Part shown: positions 24,401 to 33,448 of the stretch, one piece after another
How the letters are laid out: each line of letters begins with the position of its first letter
Position numbering within the stretch: the first letter of the stretch is position 1
NCBI GenBank assembly: GCA_017620205.1
Contig: JAFZQX010000029.1
Coordinates: 1 to 55,419 of the forward strand
DNA from: Clostridia bacterium
GTDB lineage: Bacteria; Bacillota; Clostridia; UMGS1883; UMGS1540
Reading direction: 5' to 3'
DNA: 55,419 nucleotides
Position numbers and translations under genes: made by a program
Notes under the pieces: model-generated
What the model saw: the letters and a program-made list of their open reading frames with translations, nothing else
The model's database searches: none
Told to the model about the DNA's origin: nothing

Positions 24401-26188
24401 TTAGCCGATGGGTTCAAAATCTGCTACCCCATGTTTGCACAGCGGGCAAATGAAATCATCCGGCAGCTCGCCTTCGTGGATATATCCGCAAACCTTGCAG
24501 ACATAGCCTTTCTTGCCTTCCGTATCGGGCTTCGGTTTTACGTTGTTCTGATAATAAGTATATGTCATAGTCTCTTTATCGGACACAACTCTCGCTTCAG
24601 TTACGCTGCAGATAAACATGCCGTGCGTATCGAGGTCTATATAGTTTTCAACCTTTAAGGACATAAACGAATTTATATATCTCGGCAGGAAGATAAGACC
24701 GTTATCGGAACGGAGAATTTCCGTACCCTCAAATTTATTAACGTTTCTGCCGCTTTGGAAGCCGTATGTTTCAAACACAGAAAACGGTGCTTCAACGGAG
24801 AGACAGTTTACGTTTAATTTACCAGTCTGCTCTACTATATGATGCGAATAGTTTTGCTTGTTTATTGTTACCGCAACACGGTTCGGCGTACTAGTCACCT
24901 GCGACACGGTGTTTACTATAAGACCGTTATCCTTTTTACCGTCGTTTGTTGTAACAACGTAAAGACCGTAGCCAATATTAAAGAGCGCCGTCATATCCTG
25001 CTTATCGGCAGTTTCGTCATGCTGCGCGAGATAGTCTTTGCAAAGCTCATTTGCAAGCGCTTCTATCTGCTCTTTGCTCTCCGCGTTTAATGCAGAAGTT
25101 ATTTTAACCGTTGTATCAGCAAACGTTATGTTTTTGCAATTTTCGAGCATTCCTCTCATTGTCTTTGCAGCCATAGGCGCCCAGGAGCCGTTTTCTATAA
25201 GAGCCACGGTTTTATTCTGGAAATTATGCTCCGTTAAATGCTCTATAAATTCGCGCATGAAGGGGAAAATGCCGGCGTTATACGTAGTTGTCGCCAAAAC
25301 TATTCTGCCGTAGCGGAAAGCGTCCTCAACGGCTTCAGCCATATCACAGCGCGCCAGATCGTTTACGGCAACTTTCGGACAGCCTTTCATGCGGAGCTTT
25401 TCAGCCAAAAGCTCTGCCGCCTGCTTTGTATTTCCGTAAACGGAGGTATATGCAATCATAATGCCGTCGCTTTCAACGCCGTATGTTGACCATATATTAT
25501 AAAGATTTAAGTAATATCCGAGGTTTTCAGAGAGCACGGGGCCGTGCAAAGGGCAAATGATTTCAATTTCAAGATTTGCCGCTTTTTTGAGAAGCGCCTG
25601 AACCTGCGCGCCGTATTTTCCGACAATGCCGAAATAATATCTTCTCGCTTCGCAAGCCCAATCCTCTTCAACGTCCAAAGCGCCGAATTTGCCGAAACCG
25701 TCAGCAGAGAACAAAACCTTGTCCGTGCTGTCGTATGTAACTATAACTTCGGGCCAATGCACCATGGGCGCCGTCATAAACGTAAGTTTATGTTTGCCGA
25801 GGTCTAAAGTATCTCCCTCTCCTACTACTATTCTTCTGTCCTCAAAATCAGTTCCGAAGAAGTTTTGCATCATGTTAAATGCTTTCTGCGACGCAACTAC
25901 CGTAGCTTCGGGATAGTTTTTCATAAAGTTTTTGATATTTGCGGAATGGTCCGGCTCCATGTGCTGAACTATGAGGTAATCGGGCTTTTTGCCGGAGAGA
26001 GCTTCCTCAATGTTATTTAGCCATTCGTGCGTAAACTTTATGTCAACGCTGTCCATAATTGCAATTTTATTGTCAACGATTGCATAAGAGTTATACGCCA
26101 TGCCGTTCGGCACATCATACTGACCCTCAAAAAGGTCTATTTTATGGTCGTTTACGCCGATGTATACAATATCGTTTGTTATTTTCAT
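24401..26188 (-). CDS. Flavodiiron protein fused to flavin reductase and rubredoxin
   Basis: This 595-residue four-part protein reduces oxygen or nitric oxide in anaerobes. Residues 1-250 are the metallo-beta-lactamase diiron domain (HMEPDHS: His76, Glu78, Asp80, His81; HWPE; CPLHGPVL). About 253-395 is a flavodoxin domain (AYTSVYGNTKQAAE). About 405-550 is a flavin-reductase-like domain. The last 35 residues form rubredoxin (Cys564, Cys567, Cys581, Cys584 in CKVCGY...CPLCKHG). The chain therefore carries its own electron-transfer modules from a reduced nicotinamide to the diiron site. Single gene with its own terminator. Confidence 0.92.
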   Translation of the reverse strand: MKITNDIVYIGVNDHKIDLFEGQYDVPNGMAYNSYAIVDNKIAIMDSVDIKFTHEWLNNIEEALSGKKPDYLIVQHMEPDHSANIKNFMKNYPEATVVASQKAFNMMQNFFGTDFEDRRIVVGEGDTLDLGKHKLTFMTAPMVHWPEVIVTYDSTDKVLFSADGFGKFGALDVEEDWACEARRYYFGIVGKYGAQVQALLKKAANLEIEIICPLHGPVLSENLGYYLNLYNIWSTYGVESDGIMIAYTSVYGNTKQAAELLAEKLRMKGCPKVAVNDLARCDMAEAVEDAFRYGRIVLATTTYNAGIFPFMREFIEHLTEHNFQNKTVALIENGSWAPMAAKTMRGMLENCKNITFADTTVKITSALNAESKEQIEALANELCKDYLAQHDETADKQDMTALFNIGYGLYVVTTNDGKKDNGLIVNTVSQVTSTPNRVAVTINKQNYSHHIVEQTGKLNVNCLSVEAPFSVFETYGFQSGRNVNKFEGTEILRSDNGLIFLPRYINSFMSLKVENYIDLDTHGMFICSVTEARVVSDKETMTYTYYQNNVKPKPDTEGKKGYVCKVCGYIHEGELPDDFICPLCKHGVADFEPIG

Positions 26189-26244
26189 TTTTCCCCTCCG
26201 AAAGTTTATATTAATATATTTATTTTATCATAAATTCTATAAAA

Positions 26245-26721
26245 TTACAAGACAAATTCTTTTATTATCCCCCACTCTTCAATAAGCCTTTGGAGCGAAA
26301 ACGCGGCATTCGCGGGGCTTGTTGAGGGCAGGCGGTGCGCTTTTAAATCTTTATGATATTTTAAGAAAAACTTTTCAGCCGCGCCGCCGTTTACAAATAT
26401 CTTTTTTATATCGGCGTTTTTGAGTATTATATCTATGTCATTCGGCTCTGCGTTTTTTATTGTACTGTCGGCGGAGCCTTCTATGTCGCACTTGCCGAGT
26501 ACATCCCAAACGGCAATTCCGTGCCTTATCAAAAACGCGCGTTTTTCGTCTGTCGCTTTTGGGCATTCATCTTCCAAAACGCCCGACAAAACTTTCCAAA
26601 AGCGGTTTTGCGGATGACCGTAGAAAAAAGCGGCTTCCCTCGATTTCACCGAAGGGAAGCTGCCGAGTATCAGTATTTTTGAGTTTTTATCGTATACCGG
26701 AGGTATTTCGTGTATTATCAT
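26245..26721 (-). CDS. DNA-deoxyinosine glycosylase (uracil-DNA glycosylase superfamily)
   Basis: This 158-residue protein has the family-6 UDG pattern: ILILGSFPSVKSREAAFFYG, HPQNRFWKVLSGVL, GIAVWDVLGKCDIEGSADS and the late HRLPSTSPANAA. These enzymes remove hypoxanthine (deaminated adenine) from DNA for base-excision repair. The start is four bases from the deacetylase stop, so both are in one transcript. Confidence 0.85.
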   Translation of the reverse strand: MIIHEIPPVYDKNSKILILGSFPSVKSREAAFFYGHPQNRFWKVLSGVLEDECPKATDEKRAFLIRHGIAVWDVLGKCDIEGSADSTIKNAEPNDIDIILKNADIKKIFVNGGAAEKFFLKYHKDLKAHRLPSTSPANAAFSLQRLIEEWGIIKEFVL

Positions 26722-26725
26722 AAAT

Positions 26726-27562
26726 CTATCCTATATTTAAAGTCTCGCCCGGTTTTATATCATACAGTTTGCCGTCAACGTCAAACCATATGCGGAGCAA
26801 AGAAGGGTTATAAACCATTGTTTCGTCCGCACTCATAATAAGCGAATTATAAGCAGTTACATAATCATAAATCTCTATATTCGTCGCAAACCATGTGTCT
26901 TTAAGAGACGACAGTTTTCCGCAAATCTCATCTAAATAGTCCCAATTATTATCGTTTTCAAACTCATAGCTGTGTCCCCAGAGATAGAAAAGGCGGGCGT
27001 CGCGCCTTGCGCAGTATAGGTCGTCCGTAAGCGCGGCAAATTCGTCTATATATTCGAGCGTTTTCGGGTTTGCGTGGCGCGCCGAGGGCATCCATGCGTA
27101 AAAATCCTGCGGCAAAGAAAAACTGTTGTTATCACCGCCGAGAGTTCTCGAATATACTATGCCGAGATCGCTAAGATATCTCTTTATATTTTCGTATGAA
27201 GCGCCGTTTGAAAAGCGCGTTATGCCCGAATCCGGGTATGCCATGCCGCGGATAATAAGCCCCAAATCACTTTCAAGGCGCAGTCTGCAGTTTAAAACCT
27301 CTTTAATTCCCGCCAAAGGTCTTTGAAGACCGGGCGCTCTGTGGTTTGCGCAGTGAACGGCTACCTCATGCCCCGCGCCGAGGATTTTTTCTTTTATAAC
27401 AGACGGCGTCAGCGTATCCGTGCTTACCATATTGAAAGTGCATTTAAGACCGTACTTTGTAACCGTTTCGGCAAGTTTTAAATCCGTAGGACAGCCGTCG
27501 TCATAGCTGAGTGTTGCCGCCTTATATTTGCCGTCCGGAAATCTCAAAAACATGTATTTCAT
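26726..27562 (-). CDS. Polysaccharide deacetylase-like protein
   Basis: This 278-residue NodB-type barrel has TLSYDDG (metal aspartates), VAVHCANHRAPG (HxxxH-like) and FYLWGHSYEFEND as later motifs. No signal peptide, so it acts inside the cell or on a small substrate rather than on wall polymer. The C-terminal 35 residues form a small beta extension (VYNPSLLRIWFDVDGKLYDI). Substrate unknown. Confidence 0.75.
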   Translation of the reverse strand: MKYMFLRFPDGKYKAATLSYDDGCPTDLKLAETVTKYGLKCTFNMVSTDTLTPSVIKEKILGAGHEVAVHCANHRAPGLQRPLAGIKEVLNCRLRLESDLGLIIRGMAYPDSGITRFSNGASYENIKRYLSDLGIVYSRTLGGDNNSFSLPQDFYAWMPSARHANPKTLEYIDEFAALTDDLYCARRDARLFYLWGHSYEFENDNNWDYLDEICGKLSSLKDTWFATNIEIYDYVTAYNSLIMSADETMVYNPSLLRIWFDVDGKLYDIKPGETLNIG

Positions 27563-27565
27563 AAA

Positions 27566-27754
27566 TCAAACCTCCGGCTTTTTGGGAATAACAAGCGCGG
27601 CAAGGATATATGCCAAAAGTCCCGTTCCGAAGCACGCGACAAGTATTACAAGCCCGAGGCGCACAAGCGTTGAATCAACTTCGAAATACTCCGCAACTCC
27701 GCCACATACGCCGAAAAGTTTTTTGTCTGTCTTTGATAAATAAAGCTTTTTCAT
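27566..27754 (-). CDS. PspC-domain small membrane protein
   Basis: The 62-residue product starts at [20 protein letters not shown], followed by [14 protein letters not shown] and one membrane helix ending VIPKKPEV, the complete PspC domain. PspC proteins sense envelope stress in other bacteria. ATG 27754 is favoured (GGTGATAAA upstream) over a start 14 codons earlier. Confidence 0.85.
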   Translation of the reverse strand: MKKLYLSKTDKKLFGVCGGVAEYFEVDSTLVRLGLVILVACFGTGLLAYILAALVIPKKPEV

Positions 27755-27841
27755 TTTATCACCGTCTATCATAATTTCTTGTATGTAATATAGCATATTT
27801 ATGCTTAATTGTCAAGGCACGCAAAAGGCGAAAAAAAACAA

Positions 27842-27874
27842 AGAGCTGCGGCAAAACAGTTTTGCCGCAGCTCT
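27842..27874. terminator. Bidirectional rho-independent terminator
   Basis: Fifteen-base arms AGAGCTGCGGCAAAA / TTTTGCCGCAGCTCT with a three-base loop, followed by TTTTTTT on plus and AAAAAAAAC-flanked sequence on minus. Follows the stop of the cohesin/LRR gene at 27884 (minus). Confidence 0.9.
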
Positions 27875-27883
27875 TTTTTTCTG

Positions 27884-29656
27884 TTATTTATCAATTATTT
27901 CAGCTCTTTCCGCAATAGATACCGGATGCATATTCCTGTGTGAATCCCATACATACATCTTTACATATGACGCGTCTGCAAGATTGCTGAATATAATATA
28001 TATATTTTCTGTCGCCTTTTCTATGGGGAGAACAGAATAATCCAAAAGCGAACCCCCGCTTGAGAATACCCCGATATGTACCAGCGCGCCGTTTATATCC
28101 CTGCCGAAATCGGCGCCTATTACTATTTTGTTTTCAACTCTGTTCGCGGTCAATCCATCTATTATAGTATTATCAAGCGGTATGAAGCGGTTGCCGCTGC
28201 TGTCGGCGTATGCTTTTGCAGCAGAGCTGCCATAGCCCTTAATAACGGTTTTTAAAGGCAATATATTACTTCCGCATTCGGTAACAGACTGCGGAACCGT
28301 TATCATATCCAGCGCAAAACACTGATAAAACGCCTTATCATCTATTTTGGAAAGAGTATCGGGTAAATATACACTGCCCAGCGCAGTACAGCCCGAAAAC
28401 GCACTCTCGCCGATACTTGTCAAATCTGTCCCGGAAAGGTCTATTGACGTAATACCGCGGCAGAGTTCAAATGCATGTGCGCCGATATTTTTCAGCGTGC
28501 CCGGAAAGCTTACGCTTACAATACTGTTTGCACCGCGGAATAAGTTTTCAGGCACACTTTGCACGCCTTCTCCTATATTTACCTCAAGAATATTATTGCA
28601 GTTTACAAATACGGTATTAGAATCTCCCGCTTCGTTAAACGATATTGCGTTATAGTCGACCGTGCGCAAAGCGGAGCAGTTTTCAAACGCGTTTTTCCCG
28701 AGTCCGGTAACGCCGGCACCTATAACAACGCGGTCTATCTTGTCAATTAACGGATACCAATTAACAGGATTGTCCGCGGAATAATCATACATATCCCCCA
28801 CGCCGCTTATCGTCAGCGTTCCGTTGTCAAAGGACCATGTAAGGTTATCTCCGCAAGAGTAATTGTAATCTATTTCGTCCGACAAAACCGATACCGTTGT
28901 TGCAGGTTCGCTATACGCCGCAACCGTTGACGTAACCTCAAGCGTAACGCGCTTGCCTATATCCTGTATGCCCGGTATATATTTACAGGCTGTGCTTACC
29001 GTTTCACCGTCTATTATCCATTTATAACTGTAAACCGGTTCAAAATTCCACGGGTCCGAAAAATTAGTTATTTGGGCTTTAAGCTCCCCTCCGGCTTTTG
29101 CTTCGCCCTCTACGGCAAGGTTAAACGATGACGCCGTGTGCTTATATCCTCTTATTGTTACGGTACCGCTGTTAAATGTCTGGTTTTCTATTGGAACTTT
29201 ATTTCCTTCAATGTCGACACAGACGTTTTTATGAAAAGCCGGCGTTATTTCCGTTGTAACACTTGCGCCGTCAGGTATATCTTCCGGACATTTAAAGATT
29301 AGAGTTACGATTATTCCGTTAATCGGATTTTCCTGTTCGCAACCAAAATTGAGTTCGATTGTGTCCGGTTTTCTTTCATCAATATAAGGATCTGACAAGT
29401 CCCGGTCACGAATGCCATATGTGTTTTCAAAGCCTACATAGGTAAGCATCTCAGGGTCAAACAAGATATCGCAGCCAACTGCATGAGTGCCCGTTGAAGA
29501 TACAACATAAATGGGTACTTTTACATATCCGCCATACTCGCCAATCGAGCCCAAAACCGTAAAATCAAATGTTGTTTGAGTAGCTGCCGATACGGCTGAA
29601 GCCGAAAACAAAATTGCCAAGACCGTAAAAACAGCAATAATATGTTTTATTTTCAT
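27884..29656 (-). CDS. Secreted cohesin-like and leucine-rich-repeat surface protein
   Basis: The 590-residue product starts at ATG 29656 (GGGAGGG upstream) with a signal peptide cleaved near AVSAA. Residues about 28-165 form a cohesin/CBM2-like beta domain (GSIGEYGGYVKVPIYVVSST, VGCDILFDPEMLTYVGFE, GIIVTLIFKCPEDI). A linker Ig-like module follows (about 170-260), and then BspA-type leucine-rich repeats (about 265-480: GLGKNAFENCSALRTVDY, NIGAHAFELCRGITSIDL, SIGESAFSGCTALGSVYLP, KIDDKAFYQCFALDMITVP). Likely a surface or adhesion protein; no dockerin or cellulosome gene is nearby. Confidence 0.85.
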   Translation of the reverse strand: MKIKHIIAVFTVLAILFSASAVSAATQTTFDFTVLGSIGEYGGYVKVPIYVVSSTGTHAVGCDILFDPEMLTYVGFENTYGIRDRDLSDPYIDERKPDTIELNFGCEQENPINGIIVTLIFKCPEDIPDGASVTTEITPAFHKNVCVDIEGNKVPIENQTFNSGTVTIRGYKHTASSFNLAVEGEAKAGGELKAQITNFSDPWNFEPVYSYKWIIDGETVSTACKYIPGIQDIGKRVTLEVTSTVAAYSEPATTVSVLSDEIDYNYSCGDNLTWSFDNGTLTISGVGDMYDYSADNPVNWYPLIDKIDRVVIGAGVTGLGKNAFENCSALRTVDYNAISFNEAGDSNTVFVNCNNILEVNIGEGVQSVPENLFRGANSIVSVSFPGTLKNIGAHAFELCRGITSIDLSGTDLTSIGESAFSGCTALGSVYLPDTLSKIDDKAFYQCFALDMITVPQSVTECGSNILPLKTVIKGYGSSAAKAYADSSGNRFIPLDNTIIDGLTANRVENKIVIGADFGRDINGALVHIGVFSSGGSLLDYSVLPIEKATENIYIIFSNLADASYVKMYVWDSHRNMHPVSIAERAEIIDK

Positions 29657-29891
29657 ATAACTTGCGCCCTCCCTTTTTTGTCTTAAATCATAACATATAG
29701 TATCTATCTGTAATTCTAACACATCAATCACCAAAAGTATATGTAAAAAACCGCTAAAATAGTTATCATTACCAATACACTTTGAACAAAACAAAACGGG
29801 AAATTTGTTTTATCTGCCGAAGGTTACACCTCATCCGCCGCAAGTAGTCTCTCTTACAATTGTCAGGAAAAGATTTTGTGCGCATAAAAAG

Positions 29892-29920
29892 GCGGGGCAA
29901 AAGATAAGCTTTTGCCCCGC
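29892..29920 (-). terminator. Terminator of the tail-fibre-like gene
   Basis: Twelve-base arms GCGGGGCAAAAG / CTTTTGCCCCGC with a five-base loop, followed on the minus strand by CTTTTTATGC. It lies 10 bases past the stop at 29931. Confidence 0.85.
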
Positions 29921-29930
29921 AGCGCTTAAA

Positions 29931-30827
29931 CTACTCTATTTCCAATACATTTGAAATTTTAACTTCCGCGCGCCAGTACATTGTTGTATCAGCCAAGCCC
30001 GTGACTTGTATTATCGTATCGTTGCTTACCATTTTTAGCTCTGCCGCTGTGTCTGTTTCGTCTACGTTTATGCGCGCACAGCTTAATGCATGTAGTGTAA
30101 CTTTTGTTTTGTCAGCCCAACGGTAGCAAAGCGCCCGCCCGGACCATAAGCCGCCGCAATCATTAGCTATGCTGTCACCTTCAAGTGCTACGCCCGTTAT
30201 ACTGACATCAAGAGTTGCCGCGGTTTTTAGCGGTAATTTTATGTATTTGCCGCTGTCTACGTACTCGCTGCTCCCGTTGAGCTGCAGCTCTGTAGGCGTT
30301 GCGTTTGTTGTAACGCCCTCAAAGACCAGCACTTCGCCTATGGCTTCCTCTATCTTATCCAGCTCGGCCGCCAAGCCTGTTATAGCCGAAATAGGATGCG
30401 CATTAGACTGCGCTCTGTTTTGCAATTCGTCATGGTACATCGTACCGCCGCCGCCCGTAATAACAAGCTCATCTATTTTGGCGTTTACTGATTTAGTAGG
30501 GCTGTACATGACAACATTACCGCTGTGCTTGTCAGCCGTGCCTCTGACATGCGCGTCATATTCACTCTTTGTCGCCTGCTTATCATTTGTTACATTGCCG
30601 AGTCCGACTTGCGACTTTGTAACAGAGTGCGGATTTGATGTGTTGCCCGCGTGTGAATTTAACGCAGTTTCTGTCGCTTGCCTGTCGTTTGTCACATTTC
30701 CGAGTCCGACCTGCTCTTTAGTCACTTCATGCGGGTTTTCTTTGTTTTCCATATGCTCCGCGACGGACGGCGAAAAGTTTAAAAAGTTTTTTATAGCTTC
30801 ATAAAGCGTTTCGGAAACTTTGATCAT
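29931..30827 (-). CDS. Orphan phage tail-fibre-like protein
   Basis: The 298-residue product starts at ATG 30827 (AAGGAAGG upstream). It holds two near-identical tail-fibre repeats, NPHEVTKEQVGLGNVTND and NPHSVTKSQVGLGNVTND, then a variant region with SAHP-like NAHPISAITGLAAELDK and a C-terminal beta domain. These repeats are characteristic of phage tail fibres and collar proteins. No other phage gene is adjacent, and it has its own terminator on each side, so it is an isolated domesticated or relic gene. Confidence 0.8.
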   Translation of the reverse strand: MIKVSETLYEAIKNFLNFSPSVAEHMENKENPHEVTKEQVGLGNVTNDRQATETALNSHAGNTSNPHSVTKSQVGLGNVTNDKQATKSEYDAHVRGTADKHSGNVVMYSPTKSVNAKIDELVITGGGGTMYHDELQNRAQSNAHPISAITGLAAELDKIEEAIGEVLVFEGVTTNATPTELQLNGSSEYVDSGKYIKLPLKTAATLDVSITGVALEGDSIANDCGGLWSGRALCYRWADKTKVTLHALSCARINVDETDTAAELKMVSNDTIIQVTGLADTTMYWRAEVKISNVLEIE

Positions 30828-30865
30828 AAAAAATACCTTCCTTCTTATTTTTTTGCATGCAAAAA

Positions 30866-30889
30866 GAGCCGCAACTTTCGTCACAGCTC
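30866..30889 (-). terminator. Terminator after the spoVB-like gene
   Basis: On the minus strand GAGCTGTGAC / GTTGCGGCTC pair (several G-U pairs) around a GAAA tetraloop, followed by TTTTTGC. It separates the spoVB/recO transcript from the tail-fibre-like gene. Confidence 0.75.
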
Positions 30890-30969
30890 CTTATCTTCCT
30901 TCCCGGTTTTAATGGTATCACTCTAATTAACTGACAAACAATGGCTTTTAAGACGCGGACAAGCCCTAT

Positions 30970-32559
30970 CTACTTCATTGCTCCGACTTTTTTAAACAGC
31001 GAAAGCAGTTTTTCGCCCTTCGGGAGCATCAAAACGTCTTCATCCGTAAGCGATTTTGTCGCAAAAAGCATCAGAACATACGCAATACCGCCCAAAACTA
31101 TGGGGATCAAAACAGAGAAAATTCTGCCCGTGCCCGCCGCGAATCTGCAGGCGAAAAACGAAACAAGCGCCATTACGGCAACGCAGATAAGCGGTTTTTC
31201 AAGTAGCGACGCTATATCGTATTTACATTTAAGCAGCCGCTTGATACTTATAAGGTTCAGCGCCAGAATCAGAACATAGCAAACGGTTGTTCCGACAGGC
31301 GCGCCGTTTATGTTTATATCCGGCGAGCCTACAAGGAAAAAGTTTATAATAACTTTAACGACTCCGCCTATCGCCATATGTATAACAGGCAGCCAAACCT
31401 TGCCGAGCGCCTGCAAAACGCCGTTTGTAACAAGAACGAGCGATACAAATATTACGGCGTAACCGAGTATTGACAAAGTTGACGCCGCGTTTGTGTTATT
31501 ATAAACCGTTTGCAGAATCGGTCTTGCCAAAACCGTTATACCTATGCCGCACGGTGCGGCAAGGAGAATTGTTGTTTTAAGAGCCGAAGATGTCATTTTG
31601 CGCGCGTCGTCAAGCTCTTGTCTTGCAAACGCCGCGGATATCGCCGGCACAAGGCTTATACTGATTGACGTTACAAGCGTTGGGGGCATGTTGAAAAGCG
31701 GTATTGCATATCCCGAATATGAGCCCCAAAGCTCCAGTGCGCGTTTGCTCTCAAAACCCGCCGCAAGCAGACGGCGCTGTATCATGCACATATCTATAAC
31801 CGTTGTAAGCGTGAAAACGGATGCGCCTATGGTTATGGGAATTGCAATAAACAGCATTTTCTTTAATATTGAACCCATTGACGAGGTTTTCCCGTCACCG
31901 TCCTCCGCCGCGTTTTTATTCTTTCTTGTAAAATACATTATAAGCAGCACCGCAAGACCCATTGCGGCACCCATCGAAACGCCGAAAACAGCGCCTGCGG
32001 CGCCGTATTCTATGCCGCGCGGAATAAGTAAAGACGCAAGAATATATCCTATTATAAGCTTTCCGAGCGCTTCGGCAACCTCCGAAGACGCCGTGGGAAC
32101 CATATCCTGCGTACCCTGAAAATATCCGCGGAACGCAGACATAAACGACACAAACAAAAGCGCCGGCGCAATAGCTCTTATACCGTGCGCCGCCAAAGGA
32201 CTTTTTGTGAAATCGGCAAATGCGTCAGCGCAAAAATACAAAACGGATGTTCCTACAACGCCTATTATTGCAAGCAAAACAAGACTTGCGTGCAGTATTT
32301 TCTTTGTTTCCTTTGTCTTTCCGAGCGCGCTGCTTTCCGCAACCATTTTAGAAATTGCCACGGGAAGTCCCGCAGTTGCAACAACAAAGAGCCATGTGTA
32401 AATTGTATATGATGTTGTAAAAAGGCCCATTCCCGCTTCGTCCAAAAGATATGTAAGCGGTATTTTAAAGCATGCGCCTATTATTTTTACGAGAATATTC
32501 GCCACAAGGAGCACCGCTGCCCCATACATAAAGTTTTTGCCGTGCTGTTCTTTTGCCAA
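30970..32559 (-). CDS. SpoVB/MurJ-type lipid flippase-like membrane protein
   Basis: This 529-residue protein has about 14 membrane helices of the MOP flippase superfamily: GAAVLLVANILVKIIGACFK, IPLTYLLDEAGMGLF, AFRGYFQGTQDMVPTA and PTLVTSISISLVPAISAAFA. Members flip lipid-linked wall precursors or other glycolipids; SpoVB acts in spore cortex synthesis. Its start lies six bases downstream of the recO stop, so it is the last gene of that operon. Whether it is the sporulation-specific paralogue cannot be decided here. Confidence 0.85.
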   Translation of the reverse strand: MAKEQHGKNFMYGAAVLLVANILVKIIGACFKIPLTYLLDEAGMGLFTTSYTIYTWLFVVATAGLPVAISKMVAESSALGKTKETKKILHASLVLLAIIGVVGTSVLYFCADAFADFTKSPLAAHGIRAIAPALLFVSFMSAFRGYFQGTQDMVPTASSEVAEALGKLIIGYILASLLIPRGIEYGAAGAVFGVSMGAAMGLAVLLIMYFTRKNKNAAEDGDGKTSSMGSILKKMLFIAIPITIGASVFTLTTVIDMCMIQRRLLAAGFESKRALELWGSYSGYAIPLFNMPPTLVTSISISLVPAISAAFARQELDDARKMTSSALKTTILLAAPCGIGITVLARPILQTVYNNTNAASTLSILGYAVIFVSLVLVTNGVLQALGKVWLPVIHMAIGGVVKVIINFFLVGSPDININGAPVGTTVCYVLILALNLISIKRLLKCKYDIASLLEKPLICVAVMALVSFFACRFAAGTGRIFSVLIPIVLGGIAYVLMLFATKSLTDEDVLMLPKGEKLLSLFKKVGAMK

Positions 32560-32565
32560 AAAAAA

Positions 32566-33300
32566 TCACATCCCAATGATATTATTTAAATAGTTTCTTT
32601 CTTTAACAGCTCCTATATGCTCCGCCAAAAACCTTTGCAGAACACATATGCCTTCTGTTGCCGCATCGCGTGCGCCACGAAAATTCAAAGCGTCCTTAAG
32701 CTGTGAAGACGAATACATTTTCATAAGCTTCGCACAGTCTTCCGACACGCCCGATGCTCCCTGCCTTCCGCAGTTTTCGCAAAGCATTTCGCCCGCCGCG
32801 CCGTCAAAATACGCCGTATTCTCACTGCCGCACTTGGCGCAGCTCCCCATATCCGGCAAAAAGCCCGATATTTCAAGAATCTTTATTTCATACATGAGCC
32901 TTATATCGAAAAAATCTTTTTTGCCGTGTTCAAGATAATGCAAAGAGTTTAAGAGAAGCTTTATAACATCCTTCGCCTCAATGCCCTCCGCCGAAACCGC
33001 TTCAGCCAACGCGGCAAAATAAACCGCCTCCGAAAGTGATTCAAGAGAGTTTCTCAGTCCGTAAAAACTTTCGGAAAGCGCGGCTTCCGACAAAACGTAT
33101 ATATCGCCTTTCGGCTTTATTATAAACTCGCTGTAGCAAAGGTGTGCGGCGCTTGCATGCGCTTTATGTTTAAGACTTTTTATACCCTTTGCCCAAACGC
33201 TGATGCGGCCGAGATTCTCACTTATTACTGTGAGCATCATATCGTTCTCGCCGACAGACCTCGCCCGCGCTACTATCCCCATCGTTTTTATCGGGTCCAT
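32566..33300 (-). CDS. recO: DNA repair protein RecO
   Basis: This 244-residue protein has an N-terminal OB fold (KTMGIVARARSVGENDMMLT, GRISVWAKGIKSLKHK), a helical domain and a zinc finger (CAKCGSENTAYFDGAAGEML, CENCG). RecO loads RecA onto SSB-coated DNA with RecR. Its first 83 bases overlap the yqzL-like gene. The order YqzL-RecO upstream of Era is common in Firmicutes, here with all on the minus strand. Confidence 0.92.
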   Translation of the reverse strand: MDPIKTMGIVARARSVGENDMMLTVISENLGRISVWAKGIKSLKHKAHASAAHLCYSEFIIKPKGDIYVLSEAALSESFYGLRNSLESLSEAVYFAALAEAVSAEGIEAKDVIKLLLNSLHYLEHGKKDFFDIRLMYEIKILEISGFLPDMGSCAKCGSENTAYFDGAAGEMLCENCGRQGASGVSEDCAKLMKMYSSSQLKDALNFRGARDAATEGICVLQRFLAEHIGAVKERNYLNNIIGM

Positions 33301-33382
33301 CTTTTTCCTCCCGATTTTTGCTGTAGTTTATATAATCTTCGGCGCTGCCGCTTAAAGTAAATCTCTCCCACAAGCTGTTCAT
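33218..33382 (-). CDS. YqzL-like small protein, overlapping recO
   Basis: This short gene encodes 54 residues from ATG 33382: MNSLWERFTLSGSAEDYINY, then a charged tail. The W-F-TG(S)-YL/INY pattern is that of the YqzL family, usually 45-50 residues and typically placed between era and recO, as here. GGGAGGCATATT precedes the ATG. The 3' third lies inside the recO coding region in another frame, so the tail may be a by-product of overlap. Confidence 0.65.
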   Translation of the reverse strand: MNSLWERFTLSGSAEDYINYSKNREEKDGPDKNDGDSSAGEVCRRERYDAHSNK

Positions 33383-33448
33383 AATATGCCTCCCGCAAAA
33401 AAATTCTAAAGCTATTTTTTGCAGGCACCGAAAATATATTATAGCAAT

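Noticed and set aside
29931..30827. Prophage around the tail-fibre-like gene
   Set aside because: Neighbours on both sides are bacterial genes (cohesin/LRR protein and spoVB-like/recO), and no head, portal, lysis or integrase genes are present.
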